Below are positions 1-8,545 of a stretch of DNA of 64,000 nucleotides, one piece after another. The notes beneath the pieces were generated by a model that had not been told where the DNA came from, searched no databases, and worked only from the letters and a program-made list of their open reading frames with translations. The DNA comes from DASZXJ01 sp035545895 (lineage in GTDB: Bacteria; Planctomycetota; Phycisphaerae; Tepidisphaerales; Tepidisphaeraceae), in the NCBI GenBank assembly GCA_035545895.1, contig DASZXJ010000030.1, forward strand, positions 21,719-85,718, read 5' to 3'. The position numbers were made by a program, and so were the translations under genes. The stretch's first letter is position 1. Each line of letters starts with the position of its first letter.

Positions 1-1899
1 CTTGGTCCCATCAGCCAGGGGCATCGATATTTTGGATTTAATCGCGGTCAGCTCTGGGGAAAAGATGGCGTCTGGTATCGCGAATGGGCGCCGGCGGCCA
101 TTCAGCTTCGACTGATCGGCGACTTCAATAATTGGGATCGCTACGGCCATCCGCTGGTCCGCGATCAATGGGGCGTGTGGAGCTTATTCCTGGCTGACGA
201 TCAGTTCGGCAAGACGTTTGTGCATGGCGGCCGGGTCAAGGTGACGGTCGTCAACGAAGACAAATCGATGGACCGGATCCCAGCGTATATTCGACGGGTG
301 GTCGAAGAGCAGAGCACGCATCATTTCATCGGGCAGTATTGGAATCCACCGGAGCCGTACGTTTGGAAGAATGAGAACCCACAGCAGAGCCGCGGGCTTC
401 GGATTTACGAATCGCATGTGGGGATGGCGACCGAGGAATATCGTGTTGGCACATACGACGAATTCACGGAAAAAGTCCTGCCGCGCGTGAAGGAGCTTGG
501 TTACAACGCCATCCAACTGATGGCGATCCAGGAGCATCCATATTATGGAAGCTTCGGATATCACGTGAGCAACTTTTATGCGGTCAGTTCTCGCTTTGGC
601 ACGCCTGAGCAACTGAAACATCTGATTGATGTGGCCCATGGCATGGGAATCGTGGTGCTGCTCGACCTGGTTCATAGCCACAGTGTGAAGAACACGCAGG
701 AAGGGTTGAACCAGTTTGATGGCACTGATTTTCAGTATTTTCATGCCGGCCCACGTGGAGTGCATGTGGCGTGGGATTCGATGCTGTTTGATTACAGCAA
801 ATATGAGGTCCAACGATTTTTGCTGAGCAACGTTCGCTATTGGCTGGAGGAATTTCGCTTTGACGGGTTCCGCTTTGATGGCGTGACGAGCATGATGTAT
901 CTCGATCATGGGCTGGGCAAGGAATTCGGCAATTACGGGGATTACTTTGGCGACAATGTCGATAAGGATGCAATTTTGTATTTGCAACTCGCCAATGATG
1001 TCGCGCACGCGGTAAAGCCGGATGCGATCACAGTGGCCGAGGATGTCAGCGGCATGGTGGGCATGGCCAAGCCCGCCGCGGAAGGCGGCATCGGGTTTGA
1101 CTACCGCCTGGCGATGGGCGTGCCGGATTATTGGATCAAGCTGCTCAAGGAGAAAAAGGACGAGCAATGGATGCTCGGGGACATTTATCACACGCTGCTG
1201 AATCGCCGCAAAGGCGAAAAACATGTCGGTTACGCCGAAAGCCACGACCAGGCGATGGTGGGTGACAAGACGATCGCGTTCTGGCTGATGGACAAAGAGA
1301 TGTACTGGAACATGGCCAATGAGCGGAACAGCGTGGTCATCGATCGGGGCATCGCGCTGCACAAGATGATTCGCCTGATTACCTTCTCGCTGGCGGGCGA
1401 AGGATATCTCAACTTCATGGGCAACGAGTTTGGCCATCCGGAATGGATCGATTTCCCGCGCGAAGGTAACGGCTTCAGTTTTAATTATGCGCGCCGGCAG
1501 TGGTCGCTGGCTGACAATCCGTTTTTGAGATACAAGGCCCTGAAGGAATTCGATCGGGCCATGATGCAACTGGATGAAAAATACGGGCTGCTGGATGATC
1601 CGTTTATTGAGCAACTTGCGTTACACGAAGACACCCGGCAACTGGTCTATCATCGTGGGCCATTGGTGTTCATTTATAATTTCCACCCAACCGAATCGTA
1701 CACCGGTTTGCGCCTGCCCATGCCCGAGCCACGAGACTATGAACTGGTTTTAACCACCGACGCCAAGCGATTTGCCGGCCCCGGCGTGGTCAAGGAGGAC
1801 ATGGTTTATCCGTGGCAGCACGTACCGATGTATGGTCGGAATCAGACAATTCAGATTTATATCCCGCCCCGCAGCGCCCAGGTGCTGGCGCCAATTTAG
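1..1899 (+). CDS. glgB: 1,4-alpha-glucan branching enzyme, eukaryote-like GH13 type (5' end outside window)
   Basis: The frame is open from the first base, so the gene begins upstream; 632 residues are visible. An N-terminal CBM48-like beta domain (about residues 8-75, with GDFNNWDRYGHP) precedes the GH13 barrel. The catalytic motifs are present: nucleophile Asp293 in DGFRFDGVTSM, acid/base Glu347 in VAEDVSGM and transition-state Asp416 in YAESHDQAMVGDKT, numbering from the first codon. The loop NFMGNEFGHPEWIDFP and the MYLDHGLG stretch resemble the eukaryotic/planctomycete GH13_8 group more than enterobacterial GlgB. It should form alpha-1,6 branches in glycogen in the cytoplasm. lipB follows 17 bases after its stop; no other glycogen gene is in the window. 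Confidence 0.93.
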   Translation, partial: LGPISQGHRYFGFNRGQLWGKDGVWYREWAPAAIQLRLIGDFNNWDRYGHPLVRDQWGVWSLFLADDQFGKTFVHGGRVKVTVVNEDKSMDRIPAYIRRVVEEQSTHHFIGQYWNPPEPYVWKNENPQQSRGLRIYESHVGMATEEYRVGTYDEFTEKVLPRVKELGYNAIQLMAIQEHPYYGSFGYHVSNFYAVSSRFGTPEQLKHLIDVAHGMGIVVLLDLVHSHSVKNTQEGLNQFDGTDFQYFHAGPRGVHVAWDSMLFDYSKYEVQRFLLSNVRYWLEEFRFDGFRFDGVTSMMYLDHGLGKEFGNYGDYFGDNVDKDAILYLQLANDVAHAVKPDAITVAEDVSGMVGMAKPAAEGGIGFDYRLAMGVPDYWIKLLKEKKDEQWMLGDIYHTLLNRRKGEKHVGYAESHDQAMVGDKTIAFWLMDKEMYWNMANERNSVVIDRGIALHKMIRLITFSLAGEGYLNFMGNEFGHPEWIDFPREGNGFSFNYARRQWSLADNPFLRYKALKEFDRAMMQLDEKYGLLDDPFIEQLALHEDTRQLVYHRGPLVFIYNFHPTESYTGLRLPMPEPRDYELVLTTDAKRFAGPGVVKEDMVYPWQHVPMYGRNQTIQIYIPPRSAQVLAPI

Positions 1900-1916
1900 G
1901 CTCATATACTCAATCG

Positions 1917-2570
1917 ATGAACGTCAAAGACCCTGGCATCATGCCTTACCGTGACGCGTGGACGTTGCAGGAAAAACTTCACGCCGAAGTGTTGGCGGGC
2001 GGCGAAGAGCTTTTGCTGCTGGTTGAGCATCCGCCGGTGATCACATTTGGGCGGCGTACCGAAAATGAAGGGCCGAAGCATTTGGTTGCATCCAAGGACT
2101 ACTTGAAACAGCTTGGCGTGGAAATCGTTCAATCCGACCGCGGCGGGGATGTGACGTTTCATGGGCCGGGGCAAATCGTGGTTTATCCGATTGTTCGATT
2201 GAACCGGCATCGGCTCAGTGTTGGTGGCTATGTTCGCAAGCTGGAAGAAACCGTGATTGCGGCGCTGGCGAACATGAACGTGCCTGCCAAGCGGGTTCAA
2301 GGATGCGTTGGCATCTGGACGGAGAACCCGAAAGGCGAAAGCGAAAAAATCTGTGCCATCGGCGTGCGAATTCGCCGAGGCGTTTCGCTGCATGGAATTG
2401 CCTTGAACGTGACGACCGATCTGAAATACTTCGACCTGATCGTGCCTTGCGGACTGATCGGCAAGCGGGTGACGACGATGAAAAAGATTTTGGGGGATTC
2501 ATGCCCGCCGATCGAAACGGTTCGCGAAAACCTGGTTCGCGAGTTCGTTGCAGCGTTTTCCGACCACTGA
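1917..2570 (+). CDS. lipB: Lipoyl(octanoyl) transferase LipB
   Basis: The 217-residue product moves octanoyl groups from acyl carrier protein to lipoyl domains, the first step of lipoate synthesis. RGGDVTFHGPGQIVVYPI is the family signature. The thioester-forming Cys178 lies in PCGL and the catalytic Lys144 in EKICAIGVRI. I chose ATG 1917 because longer versions would run into the end of glgB and add residues without family resemblance; MNVKDPGIMPYRDAW is a normal LipB start. No lipA or lipoylated-enzyme gene is adjacent, so the neighbourhood adds nothing about regulation. Confidence 0.94.
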   Translation: MNVKDPGIMPYRDAWTLQEKLHAEVLAGGEELLLLVEHPPVITFGRRTENEGPKHLVASKDYLKQLGVEIVQSDRGGDVTFHGPGQIVVYPIVRLNRHRLSVGGYVRKLEETVIAALANMNVPAKRVQGCVGIWTENPKGESEKICAIGVRIRRGVSLHGIALNVTTDLKYFDLIVPCGLIGKRVTTMKKILGDSCPPIETVRENLVREFVAAFSDH

Positions 2571-2586
2571 CCACCGATCACTTTTT

Positions 2587-3426
2587 TCAAAGCGGCAGGC
2601 AAAACTGTTCACCGGAAAGCGGAACATGTTTGCCGATGCTCAGCCATTCGGTTCGCTCGTATTGCTCGGCCAGGGTCAGGCGGGATGCGATCCGTTTGTC
2701 GCTTTCAAATAGTTGACGCAGCAGTTTCGGGCAATTGCATTGGCGGCTGCGATGCAGAAGGACAATGTGCTGCGGCAATCGTCCGGAGCGCGATTGGCAG
2801 CGGTCGAGAATCGCGCAGATGGCTTCAAATGCCTGCTCGTTGGAGAGATGTCCTTTGCCGTTCATGATCCGCTGTTTCAGGAACCAGGGGCGGGGACTGT
2901 TCAGTTCCATCTCGCGGTCATAGTTGCTCTCGAGCGCGAGTAGATCGACTTCACAAAAATGGTCCAGCAGATTTCGTGGCACCCGGCCAAGATCGGTGGC
3001 GTATCCGATGCGGCAGTCGTAGCCGTCAATAACGAATCCATGTGAGCCATGCTCATCGTGCGCCAGATGCAGTGGTCGAAATTGCACATGTTCGGCCGGC
3101 TTGAATGCGTGGCAATTAAATGTATCAACTGACACATCAGCGAATCCGGTGACGCTGCGAAGATCCTCCGCCCGACTTTCGTGACAAAAGACGCGGATGC
3201 CGAATTTTCGGATGGTCGCCAGCCAGGTGGGGGAGAAATGGTCCCGATCCAGGTGAGTCAGGCAGATCGCCCGGATATCCTCAATGGAAACGCCCGTGCC
3301 CGCCATTCGCCTGGCGGTGGTTCGCGGACCGATGCCGGCATCGATCAGCACCGCGCCGCCGGGCGTGCGCAGAACCGTGCAATTGCCGGAAGATCCACTG
3401 GCCAAAATGCAGAGTCCGAGGGACAT
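2587..3426 (-). CDS. Metallo-beta-lactamase-fold hydrolase
   Basis: This is a 279-residue MBL-fold protein. The N-terminal strand CILASGSSGNC, the following LIDAGIG and the metal motif THLDRDH (HxDxDH form) resemble the WalJ/YycJ/PhnP branch, which holds phosphodiesterase- and nuclease-like enzymes. Further conserved Asp and His residues occur in YATDLGRVPR, ALESNYD and HLSNEQAF, the last a feature shared with WalJ-type proteins. I set the start at 3426 (MSLGLCILASGSSGNC); an in-frame ATG at 3477 would add 17 residues outside the fold. It is convergent with lipB and divergent from the sugar dehydrogenase gene. The substrate cannot be told from the sequence. Confidence 0.8.
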   Translation of the reverse strand: MSLGLCILASGSSGNCTVLRTPGGAVLIDAGIGPRTTARRMAGTGVSIEDIRAICLTHLDRDHFSPTWLATIRKFGIRVFCHESRAEDLRSVTGFADVSVDTFNCHAFKPAEHVQFRPLHLAHDEHGSHGFVIDGYDCRIGYATDLGRVPRNLLDHFCEVDLLALESNYDREMELNSPRPWFLKQRIMNGKGHLSNEQAFEAICAILDRCQSRSGRLPQHIVLLHRSRQCNCPKLLRQLFESDKRIASRLTLAEQYERTEWLSIGKHVPLSGEQFCLPL

Positions 3427-3525
3427 CAGAAATAAGCGGTTGTTTGAGTAGGCGGCGATCCATCGCCGGACGGTCAATTATAGCGTACAATTTGTCTTCT
3501 CAAAACCCCTGGAGCGAAACGGCGC

Positions 3526-4836
3526 ATGAGCTTAAAGCAGAAGATCGATTCAACCACGGCAATCGTTGGCGTCATTGGCTTGGGATACGTCGGGCTGCCG
3601 TTGCTAGCGGCGTTTCATCGGGCGGGTTTTGCCACGATCGGCTTTGATATCGACCCTGCAAAGATTGACGCGTTGGCGCGTGGAGAAAGCTATCTCAAGC
3701 ACCTGGGTGATTCACTGGCCAAAGACCTGAAAACAGGCGCGAAGTTTGAAGCCACACGCGATTTTTCCCGCTTGGCCGAGCCGGATGTGGTCATCAGTTG
3801 TGTGCCAACTCCACTGGGAGCCCACCTCGAACCGGATTTGAGCTTTGTCGAAAAGACATCGGACGATATCGCCAAAACCCTTCGTCCCCAGCAGTTGGTG
3901 GTGCTCGAATCGACGACCTATCCTCGAACGACCCGCGAAATCATGCTTCCCAGGTTCCAAGCCAGGGGTTTGAAGTGCGGCCAGGATTTCTATCTCGCCT
4001 ATTCTCCCGAGCGCGAGGACCCGGGTCGCAAGGATCACAGCACGCAGACGATTCCCAAGCTGGTTGGCGGGATTGATTCGGCCAGCGGAGAACTGGCGGA
4101 GGCGTTATATAAACGAGCAATCAATAAGGTGATCCGCGTTTCCAGCGCCGAAGTTGCAGAGGCCGCGAAGTTGTTGGAGAACATCTATCGGGCGGTGAAT
4201 ATCGCGCTGGTCAATGAAATGAAGATGGTTTTGACAGCCATGGGAATCGATGTCTGGGAAGTCATCGAAGCCGCAAGCAGCAAGCCGTTTGGTTTTCAGC
4301 CGTTCTATCCGGGCCCGGGATTGGGCGGGCACTGCATTCCGATCGATCCGTTTTATTTAACCTGGAAAGCGCGCGAAGTCGGCATGCCGACCCGTTTCAT
4401 TGAACTGGCGGGTGAGGTGAATCGCGGCATGCCCGATTACGTTGTGCATCGCACGACACTTGCGCTCAACGAACGCGGCAAGTCCGTGAAAGGCAGCCGT
4501 ATTCTTGTATTGGGACTGGCATATAAGCCGGATGTCGATGACGTGCGCGAAAGCCCGAGCTTCGAATTGATCGAAAAGCTTGAGCATCTCGGAGCTGATG
4601 TCGATTATCACGACCCGTTTGTTCAGCGAACCCACAAGATGCGACATCACAATCTGCAGATGACCAGCGTCGAACTGGGCTTGGAGTCGCTCAAGAAATA
4701 TGATTGTGTCGTCGTTGCGACCCATCACAGTTCATACAACTGGCAGATGATTGCAGACCATTCATCCCTGGTGGTCGATACTCGCAATGCGATGCGTCGA
4801 GTGTCGGGCAGGCGGGATCATATTGTCGGCGCCTGA
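3526..4836 (+). CDS. wbpA: Nucleotide-sugar dehydrogenase, UDP-N-acetylglucosamine 6-dehydrogenase type (WbpA-like)
   Basis: The 436-residue protein has an N-terminal Rossmann motif, GVIGLGYVGLPLLAAF, then the family's middle and C-terminal UDP-binding domains. The catalytic Cys sits in PGLGGHCIPIDPFYLTWK, which is typical of the WbpA/TviB branch rather than UDP-glucose dehydrogenase. LGLAYKPDVDDVRESPS marks the C-terminal domain. It should oxidise C6 of UDP-HexNAc using NAD+, producing a uronic acid precursor for surface polysaccharide or glycoprotein glycans. A GGAG about 11 bases before ATG 3526 could be the ribosome site. The SUFU-like gene ends one base after its stop on the other strand. 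The exact HexNAc isomer is inferred. Confidence 0.88.
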   Translation: MSLKQKIDSTTAIVGVIGLGYVGLPLLAAFHRAGFATIGFDIDPAKIDALARGESYLKHLGDSLAKDLKTGAKFEATRDFSRLAEPDVVISCVPTPLGAHLEPDLSFVEKTSDDIAKTLRPQQLVVLESTTYPRTTREIMLPRFQARGLKCGQDFYLAYSPEREDPGRKDHSTQTIPKLVGGIDSASGELAEALYKRAINKVIRVSSAEVAEAAKLLENIYRAVNIALVNEMKMVLTAMGIDVWEVIEAASSKPFGFQPFYPGPGLGGHCIPIDPFYLTWKAREVGMPTRFIELAGEVNRGMPDYVVHRTTLALNERGKSVKGSRILVLGLAYKPDVDDVRESPSFELIEKLEHLGADVDYHDPFVQRTHKMRHHNLQMTSVELGLESLKKYDCVVVATHHSSYNWQMIADHSSLVVDTRNAMRRVSGRRDHIVGA

Positions 4837-5439
4837 TCAGGCGATTGACTCGCGATTCATATGCGTGAATGGAAAGATTCCCTTTTCCCGCAGCGCGCGG
4901 GTGACGACGCCCGAGCCGTAGGTTTTGCAGGCACCGAATTCCGATGGAGTGATGCCGATGCAAAGCATCAAACCGCCCGGCGCGCCCCGCACGCTGAAGC
5001 TATGAGCCGGCGGGTCGGGACGGGCAAACAGGATCGCGGCCACGTCTGATTTTGGCGGTCGCATTTCATGGATATCCATCGTGTCGCCGGGATGAATGGC
5101 GGCATCATGGGTGTATTTGGCCAGACGGCTCAGAAAGCCAGGCGCCCACGAATCCTCGTCATGGGTACAAACCACCAGATCGTATTGCCCCCAGCGATTG
5201 GGTATCTGGCGCGGGTTGCCGATCAGGCCGCATGTAACGTAGGTGATTCCCGGCACATACTGACGAAATCGCAACACATCGGCAAAGCCGTGGCGATGCA
5301 GGTTGGCTGAGACGTGAAAGACCGTGCCATCGCAAGGACCGAGCACGGCTTCCAGCGCCGCGACTCGTGCTTTCCACCACCGCTGGTTTTCATCCCGGTC
5401 GGATGACCGTGCGATCAGGTTTCGCATCCATGCGAGCAT
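4837..5439 (-). CDS. Suppressor-of-fused (SUFU)-like domain protein
   Basis: The 200-residue product matches my knowledge of bacterial SUFU-family proteins. The order is ADVLRFRQYVPGITYVTCGL, then YDLVVCTHDEDSWAPGFL, then PGDTMDI, then AAILFARPDPP, SFSVRG and GLMLCIGITPSEF. No signal peptide or membrane segment is visible, so it is probably cytosolic. Metazoan SUFU restrains Hedgehog signalling; the bacterial members have no established role that I can name. They are sometimes found as immunity-like or stand-alone proteins, but no toxin-like partner adjoins this one. Start 5439 or the in-frame ATG at 5427 are both possible. It is convergent with the sugar dehydrogenase and divergent from mreB. 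Confidence 0.68.
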   Translation of the reverse strand: MLAWMRNLIARSSDRDENQRWWKARVAALEAVLGPCDGTVFHVSANLHRHGFADVLRFRQYVPGITYVTCGLIGNPRQIPNRWGQYDLVVCTHDEDSWAPGFLSRLAKYTHDAAIHPGDTMDIHEMRPPKSDVAAILFARPDPPAHSFSVRGAPGGLMLCIGITPSEFGACKTYGSGVVTRALREKGIFPFTHMNRESIA

Positions 5440-5502
5440 GGACTATTTTTTGGGCGCATTGCTCGGAATGCAAATTTTTAGTCGGCAGAATTCTTCCATT
5501 AT

Positions 5503-5531
5503 TTGCTTCCCCATGGAATTCCCTGTATTTT
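5503..5531 (+). promoter_or_regulatory. Possible sigma70-type promoter for the mre operon
   Basis: TTGCTT and TATTTT are separated by exactly 17 bases, about 58 bases before the mreB GTG codon. Both boxes are imperfect, so this is only the best candidate in the mreB upstream region. Confidence 0.33.
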
Positions 5532-5588
5532 ACGCGCGCCCAAGATGTTACTGAAGGGTACACAGCAAAGGGAAAGGAGTCGCGACGC

Positions 5589-6650
5589 GTGTTATTTCTC
5601 GATTCGCTCTTGGGCATGTTCAGCATTGACATGGGCATTGACCTGGGGACGTGCAATACCCTGGTCTGCGTCAAGGGCGAAGGCATTGTTCTGAACGAAC
5701 CCTCCGTTGTGGCGGTCATCAAGGGGACCAATCGCGTGCTTCAAAATGGCAACGCGGTGGGCCTTGTCGCCAAAGAGATGATCGGCAAGACTCCCGGCAC
5801 GATTCAAGCCATCCGTCCGCTTAAGGACGGCGTCATCAGCGACTTTGAAATCACTCAGGCGATGCTCGGCTATTTCATCCGGCGCGTGCACGGCAACAAG
5901 TGGATGGTGCGCCCGCGCGTCGTCATCGCCATTCCATCGGGTATTACCGCGGTTGAAAAGCGTGCGGTGCTCGATTCAGCCGAACGCGCCGGCGCCCGGC
6001 GGGTCTTCCTCGTCGAAGAACCCATGGCTGCCGCCATCGGCGCCGGCCTTCCCGTAACCGAACCCACCGCCAGCATGATTGTCGATATCGGCGGAGGTAC
6101 GACCGAGGTCGCCATCATTTCACTGGCTGATATTTCCGTTTGTGAATCCGTGCGCGTGGCGGGGGACGATTTTGACGAAGCGATCATTCATCATATGAAG
6201 CGCACGTACAACATGGACATCGGCGAGCAGACGGCTGAACGCATCAAGATCGAAATTGGCTCGGCCGCTCCTTACCCCGATGGCAACGAGCCGACGATGG
6301 ATGTGAAGGGTCGCGACATGATCAGCGGCCTGCCGCGCAAGACCACCGTCACGGCTGAGGAAATCCGCGAAGCACTTCAGGAACCGGTCACCAAGATTAT
6401 CGAAGCCGTCACCCGAACGCTTGAACTGGCTCCCCCTGAACTGGCGGCTGACCTCGTCGAAAACGGCATCACCATGGCGGGCGGATCTTCACTGCTGCGA
6501 GGTTTAACGACCGTCATCAGCAACGCAACGGGTCTGGATGTACGGCTGGCAGAGGATCCGCTCACCTGCGTCGCCCGCGGCACAAGCGTCTATCTAGAGA
6601 ACCTGGAACTCTGGAAAGACACGATGCAGTCGGATGCAGACGAGCTATAG
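5589..6650 (+). CDS. mreB: Rod shape-determining protein MreB
   Basis: MreB is the actin-like ATPase that organises the cell-wall elongation complex under the membrane; this one has 353 residues. The phosphate-1 loop SIDMGIDLGTCNTLVCVKGE, the phosphate-2 loop VDIGGGTTEVAI and MAGGSSLLRGL are all present. I chose GTG 5589 because AGGAG lies at 5575-5579 and the N-terminus LFLDSLLGMFSIDMG aligns with the usual MreB start. It begins an operon with mreC, mreD, mrdA and rodA, interrupted immediately after its stop by the four-helix-bundle insertion. MreB in a planctomycete argues for a Phycisphaerae-like lineage rather than one of the budding groups that lack it. Confidence 0.96.
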   Translation: MLFLDSLLGMFSIDMGIDLGTCNTLVCVKGEGIVLNEPSVVAVIKGTNRVLQNGNAVGLVAKEMIGKTPGTIQAIRPLKDGVISDFEITQAMLGYFIRRVHGNKWMVRPRVVIAIPSGITAVEKRAVLDSAERAGARRVFLVEEPMAAAIGAGLPVTEPTASMIVDIGGGTTEVAIISLADISVCESVRVAGDDFDEAIIHHMKRTYNMDIGEQTAERIKIEIGSAAPYPDGNEPTMDVKGRDMISGLPRKTTVTAEEIREALQEPVTKIIEAVTRTLELAPPELAADLVENGITMAGGSSLLRGLTTVISNATGLDVRLAEDPLTCVARGTSVYLENLELWKDTMQSDADEL

Positions 6651-6652
6651 AA

Positions 6653-6680
6653 ATTGCGGAATGCGGAATTCGAATTTCGG
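6653..6680 (+). repeat. Left inverted repeat of the four-helix-bundle element
   Basis: Built from the repeated word GCGGAAT followed by GGAATTCG. It pairs with 7061-7088, with mismatches only at positions 4, 21 and 25. Confidence 0.8.
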
Positions 6681-6686
6681 AATTAA

Positions 6687-7058
6687 ATGTTGGGACGCAT
6701 CATGGATGGTGCCGATCTTAAACTTAGAACCAAGAAGTTCGCCCTTCGCTGCATGAAGCTTGCAGACAGCCTGCCAAACAGTCACTCCGGTCGTACGATC
6801 GCCAGTCAACTTGTTCGCAGCGGTACATCGGTAGGCGCCAATTATCGAGCCGCTTGCCGTGGCCGATCCAAGGCCGAATTTCTGTCAAAACTTGGGATCG
6901 TCGAGGAGGAAGCGGACGAATCCGCGTTTTGGATGGAACTAATCGTTGAAAGCGGAATGAAAAAGCTGCGTGTGGTCGAGCCTTTGCGCGACGAGGCGGA
7001 TCAATTGACGAGAATCGTGATTGCGTCCATTAAAACAGTGCGTGCGGGTAAGTCTTAA
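6687..7058 (+). CDS. Four-helix-bundle protein (S23 rRNA intervening-sequence / Avd-like family)
   Basis: The 123-residue, mostly helical protein carries the family core SQLVRSGTSVGANYRAACRG, then SKAEFLSKLGIVEEEADES and a C-terminal helix. Family members include the ORF found in 23S rRNA intervening sequences, and the Avd accessory protein of diversity-generating retroelements has the same fold; both bind RNA or nucleic acid in their contexts. No reverse transcriptase is nearby, so this is a stand-alone member. It is on the same strand as the mre operon and would be co-transcribed with it. ATG 6687 lies 6 bases after the left repeat, and ATG 6702 is an alternative. Its function here is unknown. 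Confidence 0.85.
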   Translation: MLGRIMDGADLKLRTKKFALRCMKLADSLPNSHSGRTIASQLVRSGTSVGANYRAACRGRSKAEFLSKLGIVEEEADESAFWMELIVESGMKKLRVVEPLRDEADQLTRIVIASIKTVRAGKS

Positions 7059-7060
7059 CT

Positions 7061-7088
7061 CCGCAATCCGAATTCCGCATTCCGAAAT
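7061..7088 (-). repeat. Right inverted repeat of the four-helix-bundle element
   Basis: Inverted partner of 6653-6680. It starts 2 bases after the four-helix-bundle stop and occupies the place where an mreC ribosome-binding site would be expected; no Shine-Dalgarno-like sequence is visible before mreC. Confidence 0.8.
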
Positions 7089-7093
7089 GGCTT

Positions 7094-7987
7094 ATGTCTT
7101 ATCTGCGATTCAACCACGTCTTCTTCGGATTGATGACGCTCGCTTTACTGGCGGCGTTTGTGTTTTCTCCCACGGCAAGTCAGCGTGTTCAGGGGCAGGT
7201 TCAGGGAATCTTTGCGCCGGTCGCCTGGCCGCTCAGTAAAATTGGGGCGTGGGCGCATAATCGGGTGGCGCCGCGGCAGGTGGTTGATGATGGATCGCCT
7301 TCCAGCCCTCGAAGTTCGGATGAATTGAGACGCGAAAACGAGGATCTGCGGATTTCCCTGCGAAATCTGCGGGGTCAACTCGAGCGGCTGGCGGAGTTGG
7401 AAACCCAGCGATCGATGGTCGGCGATGCGCGCCCATTCTGTACGCCGTTTTCGGTGGTGGGATCGGATGCCGGCCATCGCGATTCATTGCTTCTGAGCGG
7501 TTCGAGCCTCGCCGGCCTGCGCGAGGGAATGCCCGTGTTGTCAGCCGGCGGAATTGTCGGACGACTCAGCGCGGTCGGAGTCGGCGGCGCACGCGTGCGG
7601 CTGGTCAGCGATCCGGGGTTTCGATTTGAAGCGCGATTTGCGCGGCTGGTCCGCCAGCCCGATGGAACATTGGATTTTCCCTTATTGCCAGGTGAATCGC
7701 AGGTCGTCGATGGTCGTGGCGATGGCGTTATGATGATGCGAATCACCGAAAAGGAAAAAATTGCCGCTGATCTTCGCAAGGATGATTGGATCGTGCTGTC
7801 CGATCGCGATTGGCCGCTCGTACTGACGAATTATCGCGTGGGACGAGTGGATTCGATCCTTCCGACCCGTGATCCCGGCTTTGTGCAAATAATTATCAAG
7901 CCTGACCAGAATTTGGAGCAACTCGAAGAAGTCATGGTGATGAATAAGGAAAAGAGAAACGAGCAGCAAGGCGCAAGCGGCGAATAG
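7094..7987 (+). CDS. mreC: Rod shape-determining protein MreC
   Basis: MreC is the periplasmic scaffold of the elongasome, contacting PBP2 and MreD; this one has 297 residues. A single membrane helix at about residues 9-27 (FFGLMTLALLAAFVFS) is followed by a coiled coil (RRENEDLRISLRNLRGQLER) and the beta-rich MreC core, with REGMPVLSAGGIVGRLSAVG and VRLVSDPGFRFEARF. The start ATG lies 5 bases after the inserted repeat and lacks a recognisable ribosome site, so translation may depend on coupling or on an unstructured leader. The C-terminus ends in a charged, disordered tail. Confidence 0.92.
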   Translation: MSYLRFNHVFFGLMTLALLAAFVFSPTASQRVQGQVQGIFAPVAWPLSKIGAWAHNRVAPRQVVDDGSPSSPRSSDELRRENEDLRISLRNLRGQLERLAELETQRSMVGDARPFCTPFSVVGSDAGHRDSLLLSGSSLAGLREGMPVLSAGGIVGRLSAVGVGGARVRLVSDPGFRFEARFARLVRQPDGTLDFPLLPGESQVVDGRGDGVMMMRITEKEKIAADLRKDDWIVLSDRDWPLVLTNYRVGRVDSILPTRDPGFVQIIIKPDQNLEQLEEVMVMNKEKRNEQQGASGE

Positions 7988-8032
7988 AAGCCCCTGCGCT
8001 CGATCTGTTCGAATCGGTTTTACCGGTCGTTT

Positions 8033-8530
8033 ATGCGTTGGCCAGCCTGTCTTATTTTCGGCTACATCACACTCGGCGTGCAAGCGGGGCTGGCCAGGTA
8101 TCTGGCGATTGGTTCGGCATCGCCGAACTTTGTCGTGCTGATGGTGATCTTCATCGCCATGAATGCGCCGCGCGATGCTGCTTTGCTCGCGGCGTTTGGA
8201 TTGGGCATGTTTCAGGATGTGCTCAGCCAGCAGCCTTTGGGACTTTGCGCGTTGTCATATGGGCTGGTCGCCATGGTTGTCGTGGGGCTACAACAGGTGG
8301 TTTATCGCAGGCATCCACTCACGCATTTTTCGCTGGCGCTGTTTTCGTCCTTGCTGACAATGATGGTGATTGTTCTGCATATTGTCATTCGAGGACCCCG
8401 ACTCTGGAGCCCGATCCCCTCATTGTTTTATTCTTCGTTGTACACCGCGGTGCTGGCGCCGATTGTGCTGGGACTTCTCGGCGCCATCAGCGGAGCATTT
8501 GCATTTCAGTCGAGCCGCAGGCGAACGTGA
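8033..8530 (+). CDS. mreD: Rod shape-determining protein MreD
   Basis: The 165-residue integral membrane protein has about five hydrophobic segments, including CLIFGYITLGVQAGLARYL, FVVLMVIFIAM and a C-terminal YTAVLAPIVLGLLGAISGAF. Length, hydrophobic pattern and position between mreC and mrdA support MreD, whose sequence is poorly conserved. The segment GLGMFQDVLSQQPLGLCALSY resembles the conserved FxxGxxxDxxxxxPLG region of the family. It acts in the inner membrane with MreC and the SEDS/PBP2 pair. Confidence 0.86.
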   Translation: MRWPACLIFGYITLGVQAGLARYLAIGSASPNFVVLMVIFIAMNAPRDAALLAAFGLGMFQDVLSQQPLGLCALSYGLVAMVVVGLQQVVYRRHPLTHFSLALFSSLLTMMVIVLHIVIRGPRLWSPIPSLFYSSLYTAVLAPIVLGLLGAISGAFAFQSSRRRT

Positions 8531-8545
8531 TATTGAGCTTTCAGC

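Larger units (their letters stand above)
6653..7088. mobile_element. Putative small insertion: four-helix-bundle gene framed by 28-bp inverted repeats
   Basis: The segment begins 2 bases after the mreB stop and ends 5 bases before the mreC start. Its ends, 6653-6680 and 7061-7088, match as inverted repeats at 25 of 28 positions. Between them lies one gene for an S23/Avd-type four-helix-bundle protein. I found no target duplication and no transposase, so mobility is inferred from the frame of repeats and from its position inside an otherwise continuous operon. In my memory, genes of this family in planctomycetes and related environmental bacteria are often accompanied by such repeats. Confidence 0.5.

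Noticed and set aside
184..1614. A 476-codon minus-strand frame opposite glgB
   Set aside because: Antisense shadow of a conserved enzyme, with no family resemblance.
6643..7098. Target-site duplication around the four-helix-bundle element
   Set aside because: The bases directly outside the two inverted repeats do not match over any convincing length.
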